NCBI GenBank assembly: GCA_910577565.1
Contig: CAJTNJ010000005.1
Span: 32,711 to 96,710, forward strand
Source of the DNA: an uncultured Oscillospiraceae bacterium
Lineage (GTDB): Bacteria; Bacillota; Clostridia; Oscillospirales; Ruminococcaceae
Length of the DNA stretch: 64,000 nt
Direction of reading: 5' to 3'
Position 1 is the stretch's first letter. The number at the start of each line of letters is the position of its first letter. Made by a program: the position numbers and the translations under genes. The notes below the pieces were generated by a model. That model saw only the letters and a list, made by a program, of their open reading frames with translations, ran no database searches and was not told the DNA's origin. Below are positions 56,285 to 63,550 of this stretch, piece by piece.

Positions 56285-56692
56285 ATGAACAAAGACAAAA
56301 AGGTTCTTACTGAAATTTTTTATGTAACCAAAAGTAAAGCATACAATATGCAAATTCTACTGAGTTTTTTAAATGATCCTGACATATGTTTTAATATTAT
56401 AAAACAAGTGTATGATTATAAAAAATATGCAAAAATGACTGGGGTTATAGATAATAAACCAGAGGCTTTATCAAATAAACTTACAAAGATAAATTTAAAA
56501 ACAAGAGCTATGCTTAATCCTACAAAGTCGCATATCGCAAGCTTGGCAATAAGAGAAAATGAAACAGGTATTATTAAAATAAAAAATGTTCTTAATAATA
56601 GCTATGGCGTAAATAATAAAGTAAAAACGTTTGCGAAAAATGTTATAGATTATCAAAAATATAATGTTAATAATTATTTGAATTATTTATAA
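56285..56692 (+). CDS. Hypothetical protein, 135 residues
   Basis: A basic, asparagine- and lysine-rich protein, probably helical, with no membrane span, signal peptide or motif that I recognise (KVLTEIFYVTKSKAYNMQIL at the start, then FLNDPDICFNIIKQVYDYKK). AAGGA lies about eight bases before the ATG at 56285; an ATG four bases earlier hits a stop at once. It stands between the Vat-like gene and an IS5 remnant and has codon use like its neighbours. Real gene likely, function unknown. Confidence 0.55.
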   Translation: MNKDKKVLTEIFYVTKSKAYNMQILLSFLNDPDICFNIIKQVYDYKKYAKMTGVIDNKPEALSNKLTKINLKTRAMLNPTKSHIASLAIRENETGIIKIKNVLNNSYGVNNKVKTFAKNVIDYQKYNVNNYLNYL

Positions 56693-56760
56693 GAATTCAA
56701 TTTGCGATTAATTTGCTATAAAATAACATGCTTAAATATATAAATGTATAAATAAAAAAG

Positions 56761-57207
56761 AAATATAAAGTTGAGTTAGATAATGACACGGGATTGGTAC
56801 ATTATGTGGAAGCAACGAACATAAATATACACGTGTAACTATGATGCAAAAGTTGCTTACAAGATTGGAAAGTAGTATATATGATAACAGTGGATATATA
56901 GGAGTATAAAAACATGAAAATGCAGTCAAACGAAATCAACAAAGTGAAAAAATCATATATAAAATCAATAGGATAACATCCTTAAAACGAGAAAATTTCT
57001 GCTCAGTCCCAAGCTCAGATCAAGAGACGAGATCATGAGAAGTCATCAATTACATGTTAAGGCAGAGTGTGTTTTTGTAATGGTTAAAAGCGTTTTTCGA
57101 TATCGAAAAACGCGATAACAAGGGATAGTGAAACCGAAGGGAAACTAAATATGATATTTGATATAGCTAATTTGTATCTGGCAAGCAAGTACTATTTGTC
57201 GGTATAG
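56761..57207 (+). pseudogene. IS5-family transposase C-terminal remnant
   Basis: Three forward frames together give a continuous IS5-group transposase end: LDNDTGLVHYVEATNINIHV, then VTMMQKLLTRLESSIYDNSG (catalytic Asp in the YxDSGY block), KHENAVKRNQQSEKIIYKIN, then HQLHVKAECVFVMVKSVFRY RKTR (catalytic Glu in KAE), and finally KLNMIFDIANLYLASKYYLS ending at TAG 57205. At least two frameshifts and two stops are present. A perfect 24-base palindrome at 57090-57113 falls inside the KSVFRYRKTR codons and is part of this coding remnant. Confidence 0.8.
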
Positions 57208-57311
57208 TTAGGTCAGTCTATGATAAATGTTCAAATCTGCTTTTTTTCTCTAAATGTATAAAACATCATTTTAATACCCACAAATTTTACAAAAACTACC
57301 ATAAAAATCAC

Positions 57312-57340
57312 TTGCAAACCGTCATAATATATGTTATAAT
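57312..57340 (+). promoter_or_regulatory. Promoter of the SRP RNA
   Basis: TTGCAA (57312-57317), 17-base spacer, TATAAT (57335-57340). A start near 57347 fits a stable RNA beginning before 57376. It is one of the best promoter matches in the window. Confidence 0.75.
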
Positions 57341-57375
57341 ATTTTTTACTACATTTATTTTGGACTTGAAGCCCG

Positions 57376-57492
57376 ACATGCGAACATTTGGGCTCTGTGC
57401 GAGTGAACTCTGTGAACCATGTCAGGCGGGGAACCGAGCAGCATTAATCAGATGTTTTGCTGCGTCATAGAATCACCTGAGTGTTCGTTTGT
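57376..57492 (+). ncRNA. ffs: Signal recognition particle RNA (4.5S/scRNA type)
   Basis: The RNA partner of Ffh that brings nascent membrane proteins to the translocon. The diagnostic domain IV is GTCAGGCGGGGAACCGAGCA (57421-57440): a CAGG / AGCAG internal loop capped by a GGAA tetraloop. Outer arms CGAACA (57381-57386) and TGTTCG (57482-57487) pair, and GGGCTCTGT resembles the 4.5S 5' arm. Position ahead of dnaX-ybaB-recR is the usual one in Firmicutes. Exact ends are estimates; the short form without an Alu domain fits best. Confidence 0.85.
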
Positions 57493-57509
57493 GAGGTTTT
57501 AAAACCAAT

Positions 57510-57531
57510 CCCGTCATAAATCATTGACGGG
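57510..57531 (+). terminator. Hairpin after the SRP RNA
   Basis: CCCGTCA (57510-57516) pairs with TGACGGG (57525-57531), then TATTTCTAT. The T-run is poor, so some read-through into dnaX is likely. Confidence 0.55.
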
Positions 57532-57554
57532 TATTTCTATCTGGAGGTCATTTT

Positions 57555-59105
57555 ATGTATCTTGCTCTTTATAGAAAATGGCGTCCAAAAACCTTTAGCG
57601 ATGTAGTTTCACAAAATCATATCACATCTACATTAAAAAATGAGATTCAAAATAACAAAATATCTCACTGTTATCTTTTTACTGGCCCTAGAGGTACAGG
57701 AAAAACCACTTGTGCAAAAATATTGGCAAAAGCTATAAACTGTTTGCACCCAATTGATGGAGAGCCATGTTGTAAATGTGAAATATGTGAAGGTCTTGAA
57801 GATTTATCTATTTTAGATGTAACTGAAATGGATGGGGCTAGTAATAACAGCGTTAATGATGTAAGACTTTTGCGCGATGAAGCTAATTTTACTCCTGTTT
57901 CTTGCAAATATCGTGTTTATATAATAGACGAAGTTCATATGTTGTCAATAAGTGCATTTAATGCCCTTTTAAAAATAATGGAAGAACCTCCAAAACATGT
58001 AGTATTTATACTCGCAACTACCGAAGTTCACAAAATCCCCGAAACAATACTTTCAAGATGCCAGCGTTTTGATTTTAAACGAATAAAAACAACAGATATA
58101 AAAGATAGACTCGTTTATATAACTTCTAATGAACCGTTTAATATAACCGAGAAAGCAGCCTATCAAATTACAAAACTTTCTGATGGCGCCATGCGAGATG
58201 CTATATCTATGTTAGATCAATGTGCCTCTACTACCAATAACATAACAATTGAAACAGTAAATGACTTGTTTGGTATTTTGGATAATAGTTATATTCTAGA
58301 TTTACATGATTCAATAAAAAGCAATGATGCTTCAAAAGGTATTATCGCTATTGACAAACTATATAAAAATTCTAAAGATATGCAACGTTTATGTTATGAA
58401 CTTATCAAATTTTATCGAGGAGCAATGTTATCAACAGCAATTGATAATAATTCAAATATTATTTCAAATTCTAATGAAGATGCACAAAACATGTCAAATG
58501 CGGCTAAAGATTTAACTTTACCAAAGATAATTGAAATTTTAGAAATATTGCAAAATTGTTCTGAAAAATTATCAAACTCATCTAACAAAAGACTTATGCT
58601 TGAATTATGTATTATAAAATTGTGTTCAAAAGATATTTCAAGACCGATTGTATCGAAAACTAAATTAGATAAAAATAAAACACAAAAACAACAAGTAAAA
58701 AGTTCAGAAACAAACTCAACAACTAATAATGAGAACTCTAATGAGAATTTAGACGAACTAGAAACCAAACCTAAAAATATACCAAATCTAAACCCATTAA
58801 AAAGCTGGAATGATATTTTAGATGATATTAGAGATAAAGATAGTACAGGAATGTTGTCAGGATTTCTTGCAGGTTCAATAGCTTATTTAGTACAAGATAA
58901 ATTATATATTAGTTCTAAAAATCCTATTGTAGGAGATAAAATACTTCAAAAAAAAGAATTCATTAAGAACGTCATTAAAGAAAGAACAGGTAATGATTAT
59001 CGTATTTTTATAAAAAAAGTAGTAGATTATAACCCCGTTCAAAACAAACTGGATAATTTCTTATCAATTGCTAAAAAGGCTGGAATCGAAGTTGAAGAAG
59101 AATAA
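57555..59105 (+). CDS. dnaX: DNA polymerase III subunit gamma/tau
   Basis: Clamp-loader ATPase that assembles the sliding clamp and ties polymerase to helicase. The 516-residue product has YRKWRPKTFSDVVSQNHI at the start, GPRGTGKTT (Walker A), the zinc module CLHPIDGEPCCKCEIC, IIDEVHMLS (Walker B), ATTEVHKIPETILSRCQRFD (sensor 1 and SRC arginine finger) and domain III. The tau tail is short with a low-complexity K/T/N/S linker. GGAGG lies before the ATG. An A-run near 58951 is close to the end of the gene and would only truncate the tail, so gamma synthesis by frameshifting as in E. coli is not indicated. Confidence 0.96.
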   Translation: MYLALYRKWRPKTFSDVVSQNHITSTLKNEIQNNKISHCYLFTGPRGTGKTTCAKILAKAINCLHPIDGEPCCKCEICEGLEDLSILDVTEMDGASNNSVNDVRLLRDEANFTPVSCKYRVYIIDEVHMLSISAFNALLKIMEEPPKHVVFILATTEVHKIPETILSRCQRFDFKRIKTTDIKDRLVYITSNEPFNITEKAAYQITKLSDGAMRDAISMLDQCASTTNNITIETVNDLFGILDNSYILDLHDSIKSNDASKGIIAIDKLYKNSKDMQRLCYELIKFYRGAMLSTAIDNNSNIISNSNEDAQNMSNAAKDLTLPKIIEILEILQNCSEKLSNSSNKRLMLELCIIKLCSKDISRPIVSKTKLDKNKTQKQQVKSSETNSTTNNENSNENLDELETKPKNIPNLNPLKSWNDILDDIRDKDSTGMLSGFLAGSIAYLVQDKLYISSKNPIVGDKILQKKEFIKNVIKERTGNDYRIFIKKVVDYNPVQNKLDNFLSIAKKAGIEVEEE

Positions 59106-59159
59106 GAAAAAATGACAATATTTTAATTATAATTTAAGATATAATTTAGGAGGAAAATT

Positions 59160-59498
59160 ATGAAATCAAGATTACCACAAGGATATGGTGGTGGTAAAAG
59201 TGACATGCTTAAAAAATTTCAAGATATGCAAAAACAATTGGAGGAAAAAACATCTGAAATTGAAAACATGACATTTACAGCCGCATCCGGCGGTGGAGCC
59301 GTCAAAGCAACTGTTAGTGGCAAAAAGCACTTGCAATCCATTAACATTAGCCCTGAAGTTATAGATCCAAATGACACTGAAATGCTTGAGGATTTGATTA
59401 TTAGTGCCGTTAATGAAGCAATGAACAAAGTCGATGAAATGACCGATTCAAAAATGAGTCAAATTACAAGTGGTCTTCCATTTGCAGGATTAAGCTAA
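59160..59498 (+). CDS. Nucleoid-associated protein YbaB/EbfC family
   Basis: A 112-residue DNA-binding protein found next to recR in most bacteria. It has the amphipathic N-terminal helix MLKKFQDMQKQLEEKTSEIE, the beta core TFTAASGGGAVKATVSGKKH and INISPEVIDPNDTEMLEDLI, and the end NKVDEMTDSKMSQIT. The N-terminus is slightly longer than usual (KSRLPQGYGGGKSD). TAGGAGGA precedes the ATG. recR starts two bases after the stop. Confidence 0.94.
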   Translation: MKSRLPQGYGGGKSDMLKKFQDMQKQLEEKTSEIENMTFTAASGGGAVKATVSGKKHLQSINISPEVIDPNDTEMLEDLIISAVNEAMNKVDEMTDSKMSQITSGLPFAGLS

Positions 59499-59499
59499 A

Positions 59500-60099
59500 A
59501 TGTCTAGTGAAGCTATAACTTTAAAAAAACTAGCTGAACAATTTGCAGCTCTGCCCGGAATAGGTAAAAAATCTGCATGGAGACTTGCTTTTCACGTTCT
59601 TACACTCACAAAACAACAAGCTAATGAATTCGCAAATGCAATTATCAAAGCACATGAAAAAATTCATAAATGCTCTATTTGTCAAAATCTTACAGATAAA
59701 GAAATTTGCGATATATGTGAAGACAAGAGCAGAAATAAAAATATAATTTGTGTTGTTGAAAGTTCAAAAGATATAATTGCATTTGAAAGATCCAGAAGTT
59801 TTGATGGTGTTTATCATGTATTGCACGGTCTCATATCTCCCATGGATGGAGTAGGTCCAGAACAGCTTAGCATAAAAGAATTATTATCAAGAGTTAATAA
59901 TGAAAATGTGCAAGAAGTTATACTTGCTACAAGCCCAACAATTGAAGGTGAAGCAACTGCAATGTATATTTCAAAATTATTAAAGCCACTAAATATTATT
60001 GTATCACGTCTAGCATATGGCATTCCTGTAGGTGGAGAGCTTGAATATGCTGATGAAATGACAATTTCTAAGGCTATTGAAAATCGCAATAAATTATAG
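59500..60099 (+). CDS. recR: Recombination protein RecR
   Basis: Works with RecO and RecF to load RecA at gaps. The 199 residues contain the HhH motif (FAALPGIGKKSAWRLAFHVL), the C4 zinc finger CSICQNLTDKEICDIC, and the Toprim domain ICVVESSKDIIAFERSRSFD followed by YHVLHGLISPMDGVGPEQL, then LAYGIPVGGELEYADEMT (Walker-B-like end). Complete. The ATG overlaps almost with the ybaB stop, so translation is probably coupled. Confidence 0.97.
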   Translation: MSSEAITLKKLAEQFAALPGIGKKSAWRLAFHVLTLTKQQANEFANAIIKAHEKIHKCSICQNLTDKEICDICEDKSRNKNIICVVESSKDIIAFERSRSFDGVYHVLHGLISPMDGVGPEQLSIKELLSRVNNENVQEVILATSPTIEGEATAMYISKLLKPLNIIVSRLAYGIPVGGELEYADEMTISKAIENRNKL

Positions 60100-60109
60100 T
60101 TAGAAAGAA

Positions 60110-60589
60110 ATGGTATATATGCAAAAGGCTGCTTCTAAAAAAATAATTTCTGTCAATAGAAAAGCGAGGCATAATTATATTGTTGAAAAAACCTATGAAG
60201 CCGGAATTGAACTTGTTGGCACCGAAGTAAAATCTTTAAGAAATGGATCTGTTAATTTAAAAGACAGTTATTGTATAGTTGATAATGGGCAGATATATAT
60301 ATTAAATATGCATATTAGTCCATATGAAAATGGTAATATATTTAATAGAGATCCTATTCGAAAAAGAAGATTATTAATGCACAAACAAGAAATATTAAAT
60401 TTATATAATTCAGTTAGACTTAAAGGATATTCACTTATTCCACTATCAATTTATTTTAGCAAATCAAAAGTGAAAATTGAACTTGGTTTTTGTAAAGGTA
60501 AAAAAATCTATGATAAACGAGCTGAAATGGCAGCTAAAGATGCTAAAAGGCAAATGGAAAGAGCAAAAAAACAAAGTCTAAGTTATTAA
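60110..60589 (+). CDS. smpB: SsrA-binding protein SmpB
   Basis: Binds tmRNA and the stalled ribosome to start trans-translation. 159 residues: NRKARHNYIVEKTYEAGIEL, VGTEVKSLRNGSVNLKDSY, HISPYENGNIFNRDPIRKRR, LLMHKQEI and the C-terminal GKKIYDKRAEMAAKDAKRQM tail that enters the mRNA channel. Start at 60110 or at a second ATG at 60119; no strong ribosome site distinguishes them. The stop codon abuts the first base of the tmRNA gene, so the two are likely made from one transcript and processed. Confidence 0.96.
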   Translation: MVYMQKAASKKIISVNRKARHNYIVEKTYEAGIELVGTEVKSLRNGSVNLKDSYCIVDNGQIYILNMHISPYENGNIFNRDPIRKRRLLMHKQEILNLYNSVRLKGYSLIPLSIYFSKSKVKIELGFCKGKKIYDKRAEMAAKDAKRQMERAKKQSLSY

Positions 60590-60972
60590 GGGGGCGTAAG
60601 GGTTTCGACGGGAATAGAGAAATATGATAAGCGAGTAGAGGAGGTGCCAACTCTATAAAAGGCACACTTAAATTTTAAATGCAAAAAATAATTCAAAAAT
60701 TGGTTTTGTTCGTTCAAACGAACAAGCTCTTTGCGCAGCTTAGTTAATTGCTGCAAGCCCAATTTGGGAAACTGCGAACCAAATTTGGCTAATAGTTAGC
60801 AGTGAACTTTTCATAGAAATGTCCAAATCTATGAAAGGAATGATGGACTACTTGTTTTTGCAACTTGCTTGTTGTTTGTGATTAATGAGGAAATATTTAC
60901 AATAAGCTACACTCGTAGAAAATTATGTGGATCTGTTTTCGGACAGGGGTTCAACTCCCCTCGCCTCCACCA
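60590..60972 (+). ncRNA. ssrA: Transfer-messenger RNA (tmRNA)
   Basis: 383 bases. The tRNA-like ends are GGGGGCGTAAGGGTTTCGAC (60590-60609) and ACAGGGGTTCAACTCCCCTC then GCCTCCACCA; the acceptor stem pairs GGGGGCG with CGCCTCC (one G-U) and CCA is encoded. The tag frame begins at the GCA at 60681 and ends with TAG at 60741: AKNNSKIGFVRSNEQALCAA. It is 20 codons with a C-terminal ALCAA degron in place of the common ALAA. A 9-bp inverted repeat (TTGTTCGTT, 60706-60714; AACGAACAA, 60717-60725) lies inside the tag codons, and pseudoknot stems follow. It directly follows smpB. Confidence 0.97.
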
Positions 60973-60989
60973 TCTATGTGCTACAATTT

Positions 60990-61029
60990 ATTAAAAAGAA
61001 AGCTCTTATTTATGAGGTTTCTTTTTAAT
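60990..61029 (+). terminator. Terminator of ssrA
   Basis: ATTAAAAAGAAA (60990-61001) pairs along 12 bases with TTTCTTTTTAAT (61018-61029). The 3' arm itself supplies the T-run. Confidence 0.75.
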
Positions 61030-61066
61030 ATTGTTAATAATTTGGTCATAAATTTTATATTAAAAT

Positions 61067-61100
61067 AAAAACGCACCCTTTTTAAAAAGAGCGTATTTTT
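61067..61100. terminator. Second terminator-like hairpin
   Basis: AAAAACGC-ACC-CTTTTT pairs with AAAAAG-A-GCGT followed by ATTTTTT. ACGC (61071-61074) pairs with GCGT (61091-61094) around the CTTTTTAAAAAG palindrome. It may end transcription arriving from either side. The rest of 60973-61370 has no recognised gene. Confidence 0.55.
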
Positions 61101-61370
61101 TATGAGAGAGTGTTTCATAAGAAAGATAAGGCGAAAACAAAATAAAAAATATAAATTGTATTGTAAATTAATATAAAGCGGTAAATTTTTATAGTTTTAA
61201 TGGAATAGGAAACGCAAGATAGTTGGCATAGATTTAAACAGTTTAATTGACGAAAAAAGAAATTAAGAATAGAGCCAAATTAATTGCGAAAAACAACTTA
61301 TTATTATTTTCATGAGCATTTTTACAAGATTTTTGCTTTATCCATTTTTTGTAATAAAAACTTTTCTCTT

Positions 61371-61835
61371 TTATAATTCATTTATATCACTTATTGTTTT
61401 GCCTTTTTTCATGCGAACTGATTCACACGTACAATTATTTATTTTTGAGTTAGCTTCTGCCTTTCCTACAAATTCACCATCTTTATTCCAACGAGTTGTC
61501 TCTACGTCACCATTTTGCACTGCAATTGTCTATCACACTTTTTGCATTGTTCTTTCCGACAAATCCTATACAGCTATCATCTTTGTAACAAACTCCTGCA
61601 CTAAGATTAAATTTAAACTTTTTATTTTTGCTTCATTTATTTCAGCAAATCCACCAACTTTTGTTTCTTTATAAGGATTTGTTGTAGTGCATTCAGTTAT
61701 TGTTCCATCACTGTTTAATTCATTGAATCCCCCTGCTTATGTATTATGCGTTTCTATTTTTGCCTTTATATATTCTTTTGTAAAACTACATTTATTTATA
61801 TCATACTTATTCATGCTTATAAATACTCCTGCAAG
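61371..61835 (-). pseudogene. Decayed GLUG-repeat protein gene
   Basis: Reading the minus strand in several frames gives GLUG-type units: AGGFNELNSDGTITECTTTN, VGGFAEINEAKIKS, DDSCIGFVGKNNAKSVIDNC, NSKINNCTCESV, and an end MKKGKTISDINEL followed by a stop at 61371. These match the G-G-F-V-G-x-N-x-G-x-I-x-x-C pattern of the intact gene at 61991 on the opposite strand. Stops and frameshifts between the units show decay. It is the C-terminal part only, with upstream sequence (INKCSFTKEYIKAKIETHNT) of unknown kind. Confidence 0.7.
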
Positions 61836-61990
61836 ATAAGTGAAATGAAAGTGTTGTAAAAGTTAACGACATCTTCATAGTTTATTAACATAAAAGATAT
61901 GATTTGTTTACAAAATAACTGTTATTTTATACGTTAATACTCGATATTATTAACATATAATAAATTATATTTAAAGAAAGAGGTATTCCA

Positions 61991-63265
61991 ATGAGAATCA
62001 AAAAAGTGTTATCGTTAATTTTAACAGTGAGCGTAGCGGTCACAAGCTCTCCATTAATAGTCCAAGCAGAAGGAGAAGCAGTTAGTTCAGTTACACAAAT
62101 GGTAGAAGAGATAGAGGACAAAATGCAAACAGCACCGAGGCCAGCTGAGATAACAGAGCATTTTAATATAGATAGCAAAGACAAATTTATAGAGTTCATG
62201 ACTGAACCTAAATATTATGCAAGCAATTGGGAAACAACGTTGTTATGTGATATAAATATGGGAGGTGCAGCACTCGAACCAATAAGTAATTATTATGGAA
62301 CATTTAATGGAAATGGACATGCAGTAAGCAATATGACATTTATTAATTGTTGTTTTGCTATAGATAATCACGGAACTATATCAGGAATTGGATTTCGGGA
62401 CTGTCAGCAGGTTAGTGTTGCTGGCAATGCTGCTGCGGCAGGCTTTGTAATCAATAACGAGAGAGATGGAATGATAAATAACTGTTTTACAGAAAATGAT
62501 ATTGTAAATGAATATGGAAGTTATGTGGCGGGATTTGTAGCAAAGAATGAAGGACATATAACTGGTTGTAAAGCAATAGGGGAAGTAAAAGGAAAGAACC
62601 AAGTAGGAGGGTTTGTAGGACAGAATGAAGGTGGAACAATAACTGAATGTAAAGCAACAGGAAACGTAACAGGGAACGAATATTTTGTAGGAGGGTTTGT
62701 AGGATGGAATTATGAAGGTGGAACAATAATTGGATGCGCAGCAGAAGTAAACGTAAAAGGAAATGATAATATTGTAGGAGGTTTCGTAGGATCTAATTGT
62801 AAAGATGTAACAATAACTAACTGTATAGCAACAGGAAATGTAAGAGGAGATAAACGTGTAGGAGGGTTTGTAGGAGATAATAATTTCGGAGCAATAAATG
62901 GTTGCACAGCATACGTAAATGTAATAGGAAATGAATATGTAGGAGGATTTGTAGGATGGAATGGTGGTAGAAAAATAACTAACTGTGCAACAAAAGGAAA
63001 TGTAAGAGGGGAAAAAAATCTAGGAGGATTTGTAGGATGGAATTATTGCGGCACAATAAATGGTTGCACAGCATACGTAAATTTAACAGGAAATAGCGAT
63101 ATAGGAGGCTTTGTAGGAAGTAATTATGTGCATGGGGAAATAACTGGTTGTGAAGCAATAGGAGAAGTAAAAGGAGATTATTCTATAGGAGGCTTTGTAG
63201 GAAGTAATAAAGGACAAATAATTGTATGTAAAGCAAAAGGAAATTTAATAGGGGGAAAAAAGTAG
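61991..63265 (+). CDS. Secreted GLUG-repeat surface protein, first reading frame
   Basis: A 424-residue frame ended by TAG at 63263. Residues 1-27 are a signal peptide (RIKKVLSLILTVSVAVTSSP, cleavage after VQA). A region of about 70 residues (FNIDSKDKFIEFMTEPKYYA, then LLCDINMGGAALEPISNYYG) looks like the cap that starts parallel beta-helix proteins. From about residue 95 there are tandem units of 24-28 residues, consensus VGGFVGxNxGxIxxCxAxGNVxG, the GLUG motif, which stack as beta-solenoid coils. AAAGAGGT precedes the ATG. Just before the stop lies GGGGGAAAAAAG; the next GLUG unit follows directly in the -1 frame. Probably a cell-surface adhesin or a base for such. Confidence 0.85.
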   Translation: MRIKKVLSLILTVSVAVTSSPLIVQAEGEAVSSVTQMVEEIEDKMQTAPRPAEITEHFNIDSKDKFIEFMTEPKYYASNWETTLLCDINMGGAALEPISNYYGTFNGNGHAVSNMTFINCCFAIDNHGTISGIGFRDCQQVSVAGNAAAAGFVINNERDGMINNCFTENDIVNEYGSYVAGFVAKNEGHITGCKAIGEVKGKNQVGGFVGQNEGGTITECKATGNVTGNEYFVGGFVGWNYEGGTIIGCAAEVNVKGNDNIVGGFVGSNCKDVTITNCIATGNVRGDKRVGGFVGDNNFGAINGCTAYVNVIGNEYVGGFVGWNGGRKITNCATKGNVRGEKNLGGFVGWNYCGTINGCTAYVNLTGNSDIGGFVGSNYVHGEITGCEAIGEVKGDYSIGGFVGSNKGQIIVCKAKGNLIGGKK

Positions 63266-63550
63266 GAGGCTTTGTAGGATTTAATAGTGATATATTTGGA
63301 ATAATTGTAGGAATAATAATAACATGCACAGCAACAGGGACTGTGACAGGGGAAAAAAACGTAGGAGGGTTTGTAGGAATTAATTGTAACGGAACAATAG
63401 CAACCTGCACAGCAGAAGGGAATGTAACAGGAAATGAATATGTAGGAGGCTTTGTAGGAGGTAATAATGGTGGGACAATAAATGATTGCACAGCATACGT
63501 AAATGTAATAGGAAATGCATATGTAGGAGGATTTGTAGGGAAAGATGAGG
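62518..63550 (+). repeat. Tandem GLUG-coding repeats
   Basis: About twelve to fourteen units of roughly 72-84 bases, each with a variant of GTAGGAGGNTTTGTAGGA. They are diverged at third positions and in length, so they are old repeats, but several (for example near 62900 and 63460) are close enough for recombination. The array crosses the frameshift site. Confidence 0.8.
63256..63262 (+). other. A AAA AAG slippery heptamer at the frame junction
   Basis: Zero-frame codons GGA AAA AAG run directly into TAG. The heptamer A AAA AAG is read in the X XXY YYZ register, the arrangement used for -1 ribosomal frameshifting in dnaX and IS elements. A -1 slip moves into GTA GGA GGC TTT GTA GGA, the start of the next GLUG unit. 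No strong downstream stem is obvious. A simple indel in the G5A6 run would give the same sequence. Confidence 0.6.

Noticed and set aside
57090..57113. A perfect 24-base palindrome that looks like an operator or RNA hairpin
   Set aside because: It encodes the SVFRYRKTR residues of a decayed IS5 transposase, so the symmetry is explained by coding sequence.
58949..58965. A-run in dnaX as a possible programmed frameshift for gamma
   Set aside because: It lies near the end of the gene and a -1 slip would remove only the last ~50 residues of the tail, not make a gamma-like product.
61312..61674. Plus-strand 120-residue hydrophobic ORF
   Set aside because: It is the reverse of the minus-strand GLUG pseudogene and has no ribosome site.
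62518..63550. Regularly spaced repeats as a CRISPR-like array
   Set aside because: The repeats are coding, variable in sequence and length, and have no constant 25-37-base repeat with unique spacers.
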